From NCBI GenBank assembly GCA_963556145.1, contig OY744468.1, positions 5,146,001-5,210,000 of the forward strand: a stretch of DNA of 64,000 nt, in the 5' to 3' direction. The position numbers and the translations under genes were made by a program. The notes under the pieces were generated by a model. That model saw only the letters and a list, made by a program, of their open reading frames with translations, searched no databases and had not been told where the DNA came from. Shown here one piece after another: positions 33,381 to 44,949 of this stretch. The DNA is from Hygrocybe punicea (lineage: Eukaryota > Basidiomycota > Agaricomycetes > Agaricales > Hygrophoraceae). Within the stretch, counting starts at the first letter, position 1, and each line of letters begins with the position of its first letter.

Positions 33381-34197
33381 TTACAGCGTTTCATAATGAT
33401 GCGGAATCCATTTGAAAAAAATCCGCGGTGGCACCAAGGTTGTCGCTGTTTGTCCTGGACCCCAAATTAGCACCAAAGTAAAATGTGAGAATGAAAACAG
33501 TGCTTTCTCCTGACATACTGCGTATATCCTGAAGGTGTAAGAGAGTAATCTGTTCAAGTTACTTATGTCTAGATTCCTGTCACAAAAATCTATTTTATTT
33601 TAGTGTATGTATGTTTGTGTATGAATATCACTGTGTTTTGTAAAGAATAATTGTTCTGTCAGAGGAACACATTGTATGAACTCAGCATGTAGACAAAATA
33701 TGTTCTATTCTTGTCTCCAAAGAGTTCTATTGGGCTACCATGTCAAGGTATAGACGTTTAGAGCCTTCCTTCATATTTAATGAAAGCTTTGGATTGGTGG
33801 CTGAGATATCCATATCTGAAATTATTTTCTTGCCACAAAAATTATATAGAACTCTTTGGAGACAAGAATAGAACATATTTTGTCTATATGCTGAGTTCAT
33901 ACAATGTGTTCCTCTGACAGAACAATTATTCTTTACAAAACACAGTGATATTCATAAACAAACATACATACACTAAAATAAAATAGATTTTTGTGACAGG
34001 AATCTAGACATAAGTAACTTGAACAGATTACTCTCTTACACCTTAAGGATATATGCAGTATGTCAGGAGAAAGCACTGTTTTCATTCTCACATTTTACTT
34101 TGGTGCTAATTTGGGGTCCAGGACAAACAGCAACAACCTTGGTGCCACCGTGGATTTTTTTCAAATGGATTCCGCATCATTATGAAACGCGCTGTAA
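33381..34197. mobile_element. Palindromic MITE (TACAGCG ends), 0.8 kb
   Basis: TTACAGCGTTTCATAATGATG at the left is matched by its complement ending CGCTGTAA at the right. The arms pair over about 350 bp with very few mismatches, around a loop of about 110 bp (33730-33843). The ends fit TA target duplication with CAGCG termini, as in the MITE at 37922-38605, but the inner sequence differs. No coding capacity. Confidence 0.8.
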
Positions 34198-34839
34198 TAT
34201 GTATTATATTGTCTTAATGGCTGGGGTACCTTATAAAGGATTATCAGAAAAGAGTCCCTTCCCACGAAGACCCTTGTAACCGGCCTTGTAAGGCACATTG
34301 CCAAGGCCCCCAAAACTTCATGAACATAATATTATTACACCTACATTGTAAGCAGGTTACAAGGCAACCATCCCACAAGGAGACCATATAAGGAAAAATT
34401 ACCTTACAAGGTGTCCAGGGTCTCATAGTCATTGACTGTGTGCAGATAATCTAATCTATTTGGGTTCATGTTCAGGTAATCTAATCTCAATATCTTGTAA
34501 TCTATCACTAATTAGGTAATCTAGTTGTACGGATAATCTAATCTCAATTACTAACTTTACAAGATTACACATTTTTGTACAAAGGTTCTTACAAGACGAG
34601 GGATTCGAACTCAGACTGTTACAAGCTTACATAATATATTACAAAGTGGAAGTAAAACTGTTAGTCAACAAGGCAATATATATAGGGGACCCAGTTAATT
34701 TTAATGTGCTGGCAACCTAAGTAATAAGAGTCAACTGCAATAACCTTCAGAACCTGCTACAATTTTTAATTATAGCAAGCACGACAAATGTATGATTGAA
34801 AAAAAGTAAACACTACATTAAAAGTTCCAATTTAAGTGG
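34198..34839. other. AT-rich region with CTTGTAA words
   Basis: CTTGTAA/TTACAAG recurs many times between 34260 and 34640, together with GTAATCT words. GGGATTCGAACTC at about 34605 resembles a tRNA B box in antisense, but I see no matching A box or cloverleaf. No gene. Confidence 0.4.
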
Positions 34840-35480
34840 CTAGGTTCCATCCTCATCAAACTCTTCTGCCTCCTCCGCTGGCGCAACACGTTGGCGTGGA
34901 TGGACTTGGCTGGGTTTTGGATGCTGTTTTGGTACAGCTGCCTTTGCTTTTCCTTTCCGAGATTTTGAGGGGCCAGCCTGGAGAACTGGGTCTTGTGGCA
35001 GGGTGGGAGTTGCAACTATAGATGGGGGATCTGCCTCATGATTACTCTGGTAACCCAATGATGGTGCCAGTACTTCCAATTCATCATCCATTAGATCGCG
35101 AACCAATTCATTGCCAGCCAAATTGAGGCCACGCATTGCTTCCTCAATCTCTTTGTCGAGATCTTCAGGACCATGAGTGGTGGGGCCATTGTTTGTCTGT
35201 TCTTTCAAAAATATCACAGCATCATAATGATGGAAAAGTGCCTTGATACGATCAGTCGAAGCCTTCAAAATCAACAATTTCTTGTAGCTGTTAAAATCAG
35301 CTTGATAATTGATGACAGAAATGGCGCCTTTCTCGTTGAAAATTTTGTTGGGTGATATAATGAAACGGGCCTATTTTTTTTCACATTGAGGAAGAAGAAC
35401 TAGGTAATGTCACTTACAACAACACTTGAGTATGCAATAGCACCAGGGGTGGTATGAGTAACACCCCAAAGCTCTGCGGA
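34840..35480 (-). pseudogene. 3' part of a DUF6532-like gene, truncated by a SINE
   Basis: Two exon pieces (about 35480-35418 and 35370-34840, intron 47 nt, GTAAGT...AATAG) join in frame: SSAELWGVTHTTPGAIA, then ARFIISPNKIFNEKG ... YQADFNSYKKLLIL, HHYDAVIF and a Lys-rich, acidic C-terminus. The ELW..xHxTPGAIA..aaxxRxxxSPD-like run resembles the C-terminal half of the DUF6532 proteins that are abundant in agarics; I recall this pattern but could not search. Upstream sequence is replaced by the tRNA-derived repeat at 35500-35856, so only a fragment remains. Confidence 0.45.
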
Positions 35481-35499
35481 TGATTTTGGGCGTGATAAG

Positions 35500-35856
35500 T
35501 GACTTCACTTTTCACTCCTCCACAGGTCCTACTGGACTCCTGGTAGAATCCTGGTTGTCCTGGTGGATTCCTCGGATTCCTCCAGGAATCAACCAGGAAT
35601 TGGATTCTTATTCCTGGTAAATTCCTGCCGGACTCCTGGTGGAATTTACCAGGAATGCAGACTTTGAATGATTTATTCCATAAGGATGCATTCCTGGTGG
35701 ATTCCTGATAAAGTCTGGCACTCATTCCTGGTAATTTCTGGTGGTTTCCTGGTGAATTCCGGCAATTAAATTGCCAAAGTGTTTCTGCCAGGGATTGAAC
35801 CCATGACCTCCAGAACTCCAAACCAGCCACTCAAGCCACTAGACCATTAGTCTTAT
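35500..35856 (-). mobile_element. tRNA-derived SINE with internal CCTGG repeats
   Basis: Read on the minus strand, the 5' end resembles a tRNA: an A box-like TAGTGGCTTGAGTGG (plus 35827-35841) and a B box GGGTTCAATCC (plus 35792-35802), spaced as in a tRNA-type RNA polymerase III promoter. The body (35521-35765) consists of diverged repeats of TTCCTGGTGGA/CCAGGAAT words instead of unique sequence. It ends near the truncated gene at 34840-35480, which it probably interrupts. Exact ends are uncertain. Confidence 0.55.
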
Positions 35857-37378
35857 CTTTAAGTATAGCTTTGAGCCTCTAATAAAGACATCTCCCTGAC
35901 TTACACACTGACTTTTCGAAACCTTTTTACCTTTTTCTCAATAAATATTGACAATAGGGGATTTCTGACCACACAGATCAATAAATCCATATAGTGTGCA
36001 TAATTTCCTTTTTAAGTAATATTTTCTCACTAGATCTATTCCTGGTAGAGTCCTGGTAGAGTCCTGGTAAAGTCCTGGTAATTTTCAAAGACAAGCTTCA
36101 AAATTTACTATATGTTGCACTCTCACACACATTTCTTTAATGATAAGAAAGCCATGATCAAATATATCCAGTTAGTATCATAATGTTACAACTATCAGTA
36201 ATTATAAGTCTCAGTTTCATTTTCAAATACTTCTATCTTCCTCATTCCTCTTCTCCTATATTTCTATCTCTCTGTTGTTTCTTGTTGCTTTTTAAGAAGA
36301 TCTCCCATATGAAAAAATAGCATAACATGAAGAAACCAGTTGAAATTACTTCAAGTCTTTTACTTCAAGATTGATTTAATTCCACCCAACTGTGCATCCA
36401 GCTGTTCACAAGCCTACACTCAAAGTCTGTCCAAGTGACCATACAATAACATGAACATCAGAACTTATTTGTATTGAAGGCTCTCTTATAGTTAAGTATC
36501 ATTCCCATCATATTTGCCAATAACCAGATTTGAGTCATTTGACCATTCAGTAAGCTGGATTATAATTTTTTGGCACATATACTCAATTGTACATCCATAA
36601 TAACACCATGCCGATGGACATATTTTTAAGCTTGAGTCACATCTTGAATAGCCAAATGGGTATCCTCACCACCAAGTATTGGTACTACTTAATTCTAACC
36701 CTGTCCAATCAAAGCAGCTGGATCACAACCAACCAGTAATAATATCATGTCCTTGAGTCATGACTCCATTTTCTCCCAATATTTCAAATGCTTATTCATA
36801 ACTGATTATCTGGCAGTACCAGACTTTCATTTGAAGTGGTAGAAACTGAATACAAAGATCTCTGAATAAATGTATGCCAGATCTATCAATGAGGAATCTG
36901 GAATTTGCTTTGTGGGTTGCCCTGAAAACTATTGTTCCAAAACTTATGGTATGTAAAGGCTGATGCATTAGAAACTATACATCCCATCAAGAGCCCTAGA
37001 AAATGTGGGTTTCACCCACAGACTATCCAAATTTGAGATACTTTATTGAGTTTAGATGATATAGTCTCATGGTGTCCTTTATCTGACCTAACAAAACTCT
37101 GGTCTAACCTTCCTTCTGAGTTCTAACTACAAATTCTCACTGATCTTTTCTAATTGGAAGTGAACAATTCTGGAGGAAGGTTGCATGATGAGTTATGCAA
37201 CCTTTAGTATGGACAGTCACTTGTGACTGTTCATACCGTTCCATAGCCCTAGTGATATTCCTGACTATTCTATTATAAGGAAGTGGCAACTATGTCGTCA
37301 GAAACAAAACCCTGTTTGCCATTATAGATAAAAATCAAACATATTTGTATTTTCATAGCATAGTACATAATTCATAAA
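35857..37378. other. AT-rich region without genes
   Basis: TCCTGGTAGAG repeated about four times at 36042-36083 echoes the SINE body at 35500-35856. No frame, intron pattern or further repeat could be supported in the remaining 1.3 kb. Confidence 0.45.
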
Positions 37379-37410
37379 CTAGTGGGGTGTGGGCCATTGC
37401 TTTGCATGGC
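37379..37410 (-). repeat. Helitron 3' terminus: hairpin plus CTAG
   Basis: On the minus strand, a 7-bp GC-rich stem with one bulge is followed by CCACACCCCA and CTAG. This is the subterminal hairpin and terminal tetranucleotide that end rolling-circle transposition. Confidence 0.75.
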
Positions 37411-37446
37411 ATGTTACTCGTCCCTTTTTCGCAATAAAAACAAATA

Positions 37447-39000
37447 TTAAAATTGTGCATACACAAATAGTACAGCATTATTACCATTTCGTGACAATAA
37501 ATCCATGTTGGAGAAGTTATCTATGTTTCCTTCATTAATACAAATTGATTTTGTTAACATGCCATCATGAAACCATACCATACCATTAACAAATAAGCGA
37601 ACAGTAAAATGTGCATGACCAAAGTACACAATTCCTCTCAGTATATAGGTGGTGAATATCTCATCAATTGACATGTTTATAATTCGACTCACTATTAAAT
37701 TTTCAATAGAGTCAATTGTAAACATGATCAGAGGAGGAATTTTATTGAATGTAATAAATTTTATAACCTCTCCCTGACACAATTGACATTTATGTCATTG
37801 TCTATTGACTATGATTTGAGCAAGATATGCTGAGATTGTTCCAGAAAATGAATATGGACAATGAAAAGTAGCATCACATCTATCATTTTCCAGAAGGATT
37901 ATGTTTTCACAATTCATACATTTACAGCGTATTTCATAAAGGTAGGCCGCAACCAAAAAAAAAAAAAAAGTTGACTAAGCTCGGTCACTGCCGGGTAGTG
38001 GCTGTGGCTGAGCTACAGAAACTACATTTCTTCAGTGAGAACAATGCTATCTAATCCCAATAGTAGTCCCAGCCTTAAATAAATATATGTAGACCCTTTG
38101 AGAGTATTTCTTACAGGAAAAAATACCCATTGGCATTGTCAGGTAATTTCTTGAAGAGAAGCTTTCCCTTTTAGGTAGTGTGGCTCATTGATATGTGTAT
38201 TTAGATACTATCATCATCTAAAATCTTGTTGTATTTTATTTTATCTGAGTGAAAGGTTGATTTTACTACTACTGGATTTTTTAAAGAAGTTTTGGAATAC
38301 TCCCTGGGTCATTGTAAATATTTTATGAAATTGGACCTTAGGTTTTCCTTTTTTGGAGTAAACTGGCATAGGTGGCTCAAACCTCACCAGAATTATACAA
38401 CACAATTTTTCCTGAACAAAGTGTCCTCAGCAAGTCTACATATATTTATTTAAGGCTGGGACTACTATTGGGATTAGATAGCATTGTTCTCACTGAAGAA
38501 ATGTAGTTTCTGTAGCTCAGCCACAGCCGCTACCCGGCAGTGACCGAGCTTAGTCAACTTTTTTTTTTTTTTGGTTGCGGCCTACCTTTATGAAATACGC
38601 TGTAAGACAAGATGAAGTCATTGCTTTATTTGGCTTCATTATATAATGAGCTAAATCACTTATGGCAATACCAATTTGACCATAAGGAAATATTTCGGGT
38701 TTATCTTGATGCAATAAATGTCTGATTGTATTTCTAACCGTTTCTAAATCTGTTGTGTTATTCTTTGATCGTTTGAATCCTAAGCTCAAAATCTTTAATA
38801 TTTCATTGATGCTATTGAATCTTTTTTTCCAACTTGATGCATCGTCATTCCATATTGCTAGTAATATTGTAAAGAGTGAATCATAAGCACAGCTCCAATC
38901 TTGTGCATCCCATATAAACCCTTTTGGTTCATTTAATTCAATAGTACTTGTTTTTCATCTTTTTTTCACTATGGAAGATGAACTTACAACTTGTTCTAAT
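37447..39000 (-). pseudogene. Helitron C-terminal ubiquitin-protease-like domain, split by MITE
   Basis: Downstream of the helicase a second domain is readable in pieces: KGFIWDAQDWSCAYDSLFTIL (candidate catalytic Cys in C-A-Y-D-S, about 38890), PEIFPYGQIG, then after the MITE 37922-38605 a C-x2-C ... C-x2-C zinc-like pair (C-x-N-C-E and CQLC), and finally YFGHAHFTVRLF ... VWFHDGM (candidate catalytic His, about 37565). A Cys-box near the start and H/WFHDG near the end is the layout of papain-fold deubiquitinases. It probably belonged to one long helicase-protease polyprotein. In-frame TGA codons at about 38952 and 37796 and an indel near 39000 show decay. Confidence 0.55.
37922..38605. mobile_element. 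Palindromic MITE in Helitron (TACAGCG ends)
   Basis: TTACAGCGTATTTCATAAAGG at 37922 is matched by the inverted copy ending CGCTGTAA at 38605. The arms are about 175 bp and almost identical; they include a poly-A/T run and surround about 330 bp of unique AT-rich DNA. The insertion splits the protease-like domain between its Cys and His boxes. No coding capacity. Confidence 0.85.
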
Positions 39001-39136
39001 TTTCGTTTTTTATTTTGCAATACATTGGCTGTGGAATTTTATAAGCAACAGTGATTGGAACAGTTCCTTTTGCAGGAACAAAGTTGAGGTTTCTGAAATC
39101 TGCCTTTTGATTTTTGTTCATAGGTTTAATTAATTG

Positions 39137-39274
39137 CTATGAAGAGGGCTGTGCTGTGTATTGGTTTAGTTGCTCCATGGCTTTCCATGCAATAGTAGAA
39201 TGAACATGTTTTGGAACATACGACTTTCCTTTCCATCTTCTAAATTGATCAATGATAGAATTTCGTTGATCTCC
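39137..39274 (-). pseudogene. Helitron helicase C-terminal fragment
   Basis: NGDQRNSIIDQFRRWKGKSYVPKHVH is the tail normally found after LPSH at the end of Helitron helicases; it continues the frame of 40093-41826 across the MITE at 39275-40092. A TAG (explicable from CAG) ends it, but QLIKPMNKNQKADF continues in the same register below. Confidence 0.7.
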
Positions 39275-40092
39275 ATTACAGCTGTTTGCATAATTCTTGG
39301 CAGTAAATGCACTTTTTTCAATCAATTAAGAAATATGGACTTAGTGGAATTTTGAGTGCTCTGTTCTATATCTCATGAAATACTGCATGGATTAAGATGG
39401 TTATAGAGGGAAAGTTGTACTATTTCTTAAGGGCTATCTACTCCTGTAATTACATTTGGACAATATTTAGTGTAGGGTGAGTTGTGGATGAAATAAAAGG
39501 TAAACCGTGTTTTTTGACACCCAAAATGATATTGTCAAATTATAGCATCAAATGAACTCCTATGAAAAAGTTTGTAAGGGGGAAGTTGTTCATTTTTTCA
39601 AGGGCTAGAAGTACATATACCGTATTTTTCTTTATTTTTGTGCTTTCAGCCAATATTACATCTGTACTATGTTTGTCTGCATTGGAACCAAAATATCACA
39701 AAAACCATAAATATTGGCTGAAAGAACAAAAATAAAGAAAAATACGGTATATGTACTTCTAGCCCTTGAAAAAATGAACAACTTCCCCCTTACAAACTTT
39801 TTCATAGGAGTTCATTTGATGCTATAATTTGACAATATCATTTTGGGTGTCAAAAAACACGGTTTACCTTTTATTTCATCCACAACTCACCCTACACTAA
39901 ATATTGTCCAAATGTAATTACAGGAGTAGATAGCCCTTAAGAAATAGTACAACTTTCCCTCTATAACCATCTTAATCCATGCAGTATTTCATGAGATATA
40001 GAACAGAGCACTCAAAATTCCACTAAGTCCATATTTCTTAATTGATTGAAAAAAGTGCATTTACTGCCAAGAATTATGCAAACAGCTGTAAT
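39275..40092. mobile_element. Palindromic MITE in Helitron helicase (TACAGC ends)
   Basis: ATTACAGCTGTTTGCATAAT at the left is matched by its complement at the right. The arms pair over about 375 bp with almost no mismatch, and the loop is about 60 bp, so this copy is young. Its inner arms match 11936-13104 and the remnant at 17160-18580. The coding frames that end in an identical peptide on both sides are the two arms of the palindrome. Confidence 0.85.
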
Positions 40093-41826
40093 ATGGCTTG
40101 GTAAAAGTCCTTGATATTTGAGTTTGGTTATTTCATCTAAAATTTCTAATTCTCTGAATTCTTGTCTTAGATATCCAGAAGCACCACCAGTAATTACCTT
40201 AGGATCAAAGCCTTGAACAATGATGGTTCCTGCAGCAGTTGCACTTCTAGACAAGCAAGTATAATAAGATTGGTGGTTTCTACAACTACTGAGATCAACT
40301 ACATTGTTAGGACGGGTACGCCCTTGACATGCATAATCAGTCATGGCAAAATTAGGAAGTACCAACACTTGTTCTCTTGACAAGGATATCACATCATCAT
40401 TGGGTAATGAACACATAGTGGAAGTGATATGTTTTGTAATTGGCACCACATTTTCAGGAAGGCCATCTATGTATATGTTTTTTGGAGGATTTATTAATAT
40501 GACAAATAAAGTGTCCAGTACAATCTGTTGTTCTGGGCCTGTTGCACTCTGCCAACCTACAACAACCGCCTCAGCTCCTTTGGTAATGCAGCACTCTGTT
40601 GCATCATTGTTTCTCAGCATCACTGGCATGCCTATACATAACTCCAATTTTCCTGGTATATGATCCGAGGATGATGCATGTGGTTGGTTCCATAGTAATT
40701 TCTGGAGTGAAGGTTCTAATATTCTTGTGTGTCGAACAGGATCTGCAATTGTTGATCCGTAATGAGACTTTCTTTTGTTCTTGAAATTAGTATGATCATT
40801 CCATCTGTCTATTGAATAAAATGATGTTAATAGTCTTTTATTCTCAGCAGCAAAACGTTGGACACCAAGTTCATTGATTTTGTCTTTTTGTGCATTCAAT
40901 GCAGTAACAACTGATACATTCCTGAACTTCTTTTGGGCTAATTTTGGATCATTTGGACCTTTTCCTGCAATAGGAGTACGAAGAAATGCAATATCTTCGG
41001 AAGTACATGCTTTGTATCTCATGTTTTCCAATGCCTGTCTCAGTTGGACATCTTCTTTTGACTGATTGGTTTGTCTCATATTTTCACGTAATATCACAAC
41101 CGTTGTAATCTGATGCCAAAGAGCTTTGTCTATGGCAGCTTCCTGATTTGCTATAGTTTGACTGGAATTGATTTGGACTCCAACAGTTCCAGAATACAAA
41201 GGAGCACCACTCATAGCTGGTGGAAGTTGGGCGAAATCCCCAGCAAATATCATATTGATGCCACCAAAGGGTTCATCATAAACACCACGTGCTTTTGCAC
41301 ATTGAGCACTAATTTTATACATATCTCTGCAGGATAACATTGATACTTCATCAATGAAAATGTAATCCACACCATCAAGATTGGCACGGACTTGTGCAAG
41401 GGAACGAGATGATTCTCCGTGATTAATTCCAAGAATGGAGTGATATGTAGATCCATTTACAAGGGCAGCAGTACCACCAGTTGGAGCAAGAACCAAAAAC
41501 CGATGACTCTGGTTGTGTTTACCAAAAAAACAAATCAATGCTTTGATTACTTGTGATTTTCCCGTGCCTGCCATACCACCAAGATACATGCGTAGCTTCT
41601 CTGAACTGTTAATCAAGGTAGAGTGATTGGCAATGGTATGAAATGCTCTTTTTTGGTCTGTATTCAACTTGAAATCATTGATAGTTATATCAATTAGATG
41701 AAGATCAGCTTTGTTGGCAGGAATAAACATGTGGTGGATGTATGCTGCATCGACTATTTTTGCATTATTATATTGAAAATTTGACAATTTAGTTATGGTC
41801 CCTGTCTTTGATGGCAAATTTTTATT
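40093..41826 (-). pseudogene. Helitron PIF1-type DNA helicase
   Basis: Helicase that unwinds DNA in rolling-circle transposition. Walker A GGMAGTGKSQ, Walker B YIFIDEVSML, GDFAQLPP (motif III), later LPNFAMTDYACQGRT and NHQSYYTCLSRS (motifs V-VI) all appear intact, in the order of PIF1/RecD2 helicases. The frame is continuous with the Rep region except for a TGA at 41827-41829, explicable as CGA to TGA, and it is cut at LPSH by the MITE 39275-40092. This is the best preserved part of the element. Confidence 0.9.
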
Positions 41827-44800
41827 TCATTCTTCAATGATTTCCTTTTTCTTGGCAAGGACCGTGGCTCTCCATAATTTTGCTGATTGTGTTACAGAGG
41901 GTTCTACAGGTATTAATGGTCCTATATCTGGGATACCATCAATACAGTTATCAAGCCATCCTGCCCTTTTCATGGTTCTTTCAGCTATTAGCATTTCATC
42001 CTTTCTTTTTTTCCCCTTATAACCAAGTGTCACAAGTAATTCTGTGTCTGTATTTTCATCAAGAGTATCGTTGAAATCATCTCCATTACATGCTAGTTCA
42101 GCATTGTGCATGTCATCCATTTCATCAAAATTGTTTGAAGTAGCCCATGAATATTTGATATCTTCAGTATTATTCTTTTGACGTTTAGCAGAGAAATCAT
42201 CTCTTGCATCAAGACACTCATATTGCAGACCAAAGTATTTCATGATTTCAAGCTGTCTTTTAGAAAACTTATAATTTGTGAAAGCATTGTCCCATGTTTG
42301 TAATTTATTTTTGAGTTCTTTGCCATTTCTCCATGGCTTGAAAAAAGTTAACATTGTACAACAATAATATTCTCGATCACCACGGTCAGCCCTTGGTAAA
42401 TTGTTTGGAATGAAATTAGGAACTATGAAGGGATCATTTCCTTTCATTTTTGCATGGTGGGTCAGATATTGTGCATGATTGCGTTGCAAAGTATAATCTT
42501 TTTTATTTTTTGTCGATATATCCATTTCTATTTCATCAACTTCATCTGATTCATCACCTATGTCTGTGCTTGTATTATCATTCTTGTTCTTTTTATTTAA
42601 GCTGTCAGGCTTCTGAATTTCATCGATTTGCATGAATATATCATCATCACTAACCTCAGACAAGCTATCATCATTAGAATAGTCAATATTGGTATGTTCA
42701 ATAAAGGTGTCAGACACATCATCAAATTCTACCTCATCAAAAAGTTGGCTTTGTGTTGATTCTTTGCTAGTCATTTGGGTTTTTCTTTTTGTACTACTTT
42801 TATTTGGTTCCATAGTGGCAAGACGTATCCAGTTATACAGTGATACATTATTATACAAAGTCGGTCTGAACATATAATCATTTACTTTGGAAAGTCCTAT
42901 GTATGATCCATTTCGTTTACCAATCACAACTTTTTGAGCGTGATTTTCATCTTCACATGTATTAGCAATTTCTTCATCAGACCATGCACTGATGACCTCT
43001 TTAACATAAGATCTCCAAAAGAATGGTACAAATTTATGACTGGCATAGTGATCAGGATTTCCGAGCACGTATAATGAAGCCATTGGAGCACCAATCTCCA
43101 TTTTGGAGGTGAGGGAATTGACTATTTGTGTAAATAATTTTCTGACTTTGTTTTTCCTGTTTAAATCTCCACCAATCATTTCGGAATTCCTATCAAAAAC
43201 ACTTTTTATTACTTCAAAAATGCTATAGGTTTTCAAAGACATCTTTGTAATATAATCTGTTATATATGCAACTATTGCCTTTATAGCAGTACCAGATAAC
43301 AAACTAGTCACATCAGAATTACATCACAGCATATAAGTTACTTCAGGTGTTACTGTGTTCATCCAAGGCTCACCGTGCTTGAGGTTGAGAGCACCAGTAT
43401 TAGGTTCTACAAAGGTTTGGTGAAAGATATCTCTTGGAAATCGTCTTTTACATTCACCTTTAGAATTAAGACAGTATGGTTTTCTTTTTCCATCGTGTCT
43501 GTTATGTAAATTTAATTGCAATAAAAGAGAATCGACAACCTCTGTGAACTTTTGCCACCATGTTGATCTTTTGTCATGATATTGACAATTAATAGAACAT
43601 GTATATGAAGGTGGATCTGGGAGAACACATGTTGGAGGTTGATATTCAGGTATTGCCATCATCTGTTCCATTTTCTGGGATACCTCTTCTTTAGAACCTG
43701 TCAAGAATTGTCCTATGCACAAACATTCCAAGTACTCTACTAATCACTTCTAAAAATGAGAATTTTCATCCATAATTTTGTCACATATTTCCTGAGGTGT
43801 AAGGCATCCCTTTATCCATAGCAGCATGTGAAGATACAAGGTAAGACGTCCTTGTTCCTCTACCGTTCCATAATAACCTGATGTACTTCCATACAGACCA
43901 GGATGAGATTCATTTATTCCTAATATGTGTTTGATGAATATTTCAGTAGTAAAGTCAAAGAAGCGGGCTCCAGCCACTGGATTATTTGCAATTAGTTTGT
44001 AACAATCCTGGGGTAGACGTAGCTTAGGATAAAACTTTTCTTTGTTGTCAGCATAATATAGGCATAGTGGGTGATTGATGTCTGCAGGTGCAAAAGTGAT
44101 AAACCAAGTTGGTGCACCAATATAGGATATCAGAGACCAAATCTCATTTCGCATGTATTTCTTGTTGGTAATTGAACCTTTTACCTGACCAGCTACATGG
44201 TCCAAGTCTGAAATGAGCTTATAGCATGCTTTTTCCTCAGGTGTTTCCGGTTTTACTCTATCACCTCTGGACAATCTTTTAGAGAGATCATCTAAAACAG
44301 CAGTATTGATATTCATCAAGCGATCTGCAATATCATTGAAATTATGTTTGTTAGTCAACAAATATCCACCTGTTGTACTGTCTTTAATCTGTTCCTGATT
44401 GAATGCAATCAGTGGAAAATAGGGATCAGTTTGAAATCTTTTGTCATGGTACATCAGGAGGTGTCTTTTGTGCATCATATCACTAATAATTAAAACATCT
44501 TTGTCAATGCTACCAATGCCACCCAAGCCATATGGAAAGAGGCAAGGAAACATCATAGGATATAACTGAGGATTATTGAAGAAGGACTCTGGATTTCTAG
44601 CATGGCTTATGGCAAGAACACCACCATGATCATTTATCAAATGTTTTGTCGCTCTAGCTATTAATGCTTTTGGACTTGTAATATCTAGATTATCACCAGT
44701 TACTCCACTCACAACAAAAGGACAAGGCCCATCTTCCACACGATCTTCCTCTTCATTGTCGAATGCACTAGTAGCTTCCGGTTCCTTATTTGTGTCTGCT

Positions 44801-44949
44801 GGTCGATATGCAACCACAACAGGAATTCCATGATCTGGATATTGTTCTAGGTTTTCATAGGAGATGTCTAAATCATAGTAGTCTATGTGGTTCAATTTCA
44901 GCCATTCTAAAGCTGCAGAAACCCGCTTCCTGCGAACTAATAAAGGCAT
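41827..44949 (-). pseudogene. Helitron Rep (HUH nuclease) region, with nonsense codons
   Basis: Initiates transposition by nicking a DNA strand. The region starts with a Helitron-like N domain (MPLLVRRKRVSAALEWLKLN; LYPMMFPCLFPYGLGG) and reaches the nuclease core GRLTLYLHMLLW, where H-x-H of the HUH motif reads Y-L-H (CAT to TAT). The tyrosine motif AYITDYITK is intact. Stops at 43750-43752 (TAG), 43744-43746 (TGA) and 43324-43326 (TGA) interrupt one constant register, so 43324-43731 and 41827-43311 are parts of the same ORF. The C-terminal part is acidic and links to the helicase. Confidence 0.85.

Noticed and set aside
34600..34625. Possible tRNA gene (GGGATTCGAACTC, B-box-like)
   Set aside because: No A box at tRNA spacing and no cloverleaf pairing on either strand.
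39170..39355. A plus-strand frame ending in the same peptide as the minus-strand helicase frame
   Set aside because: Both run into the two arms of the palindromic MITE at 39275-40092; the shared peptide is an artefact of the inverted repeat.
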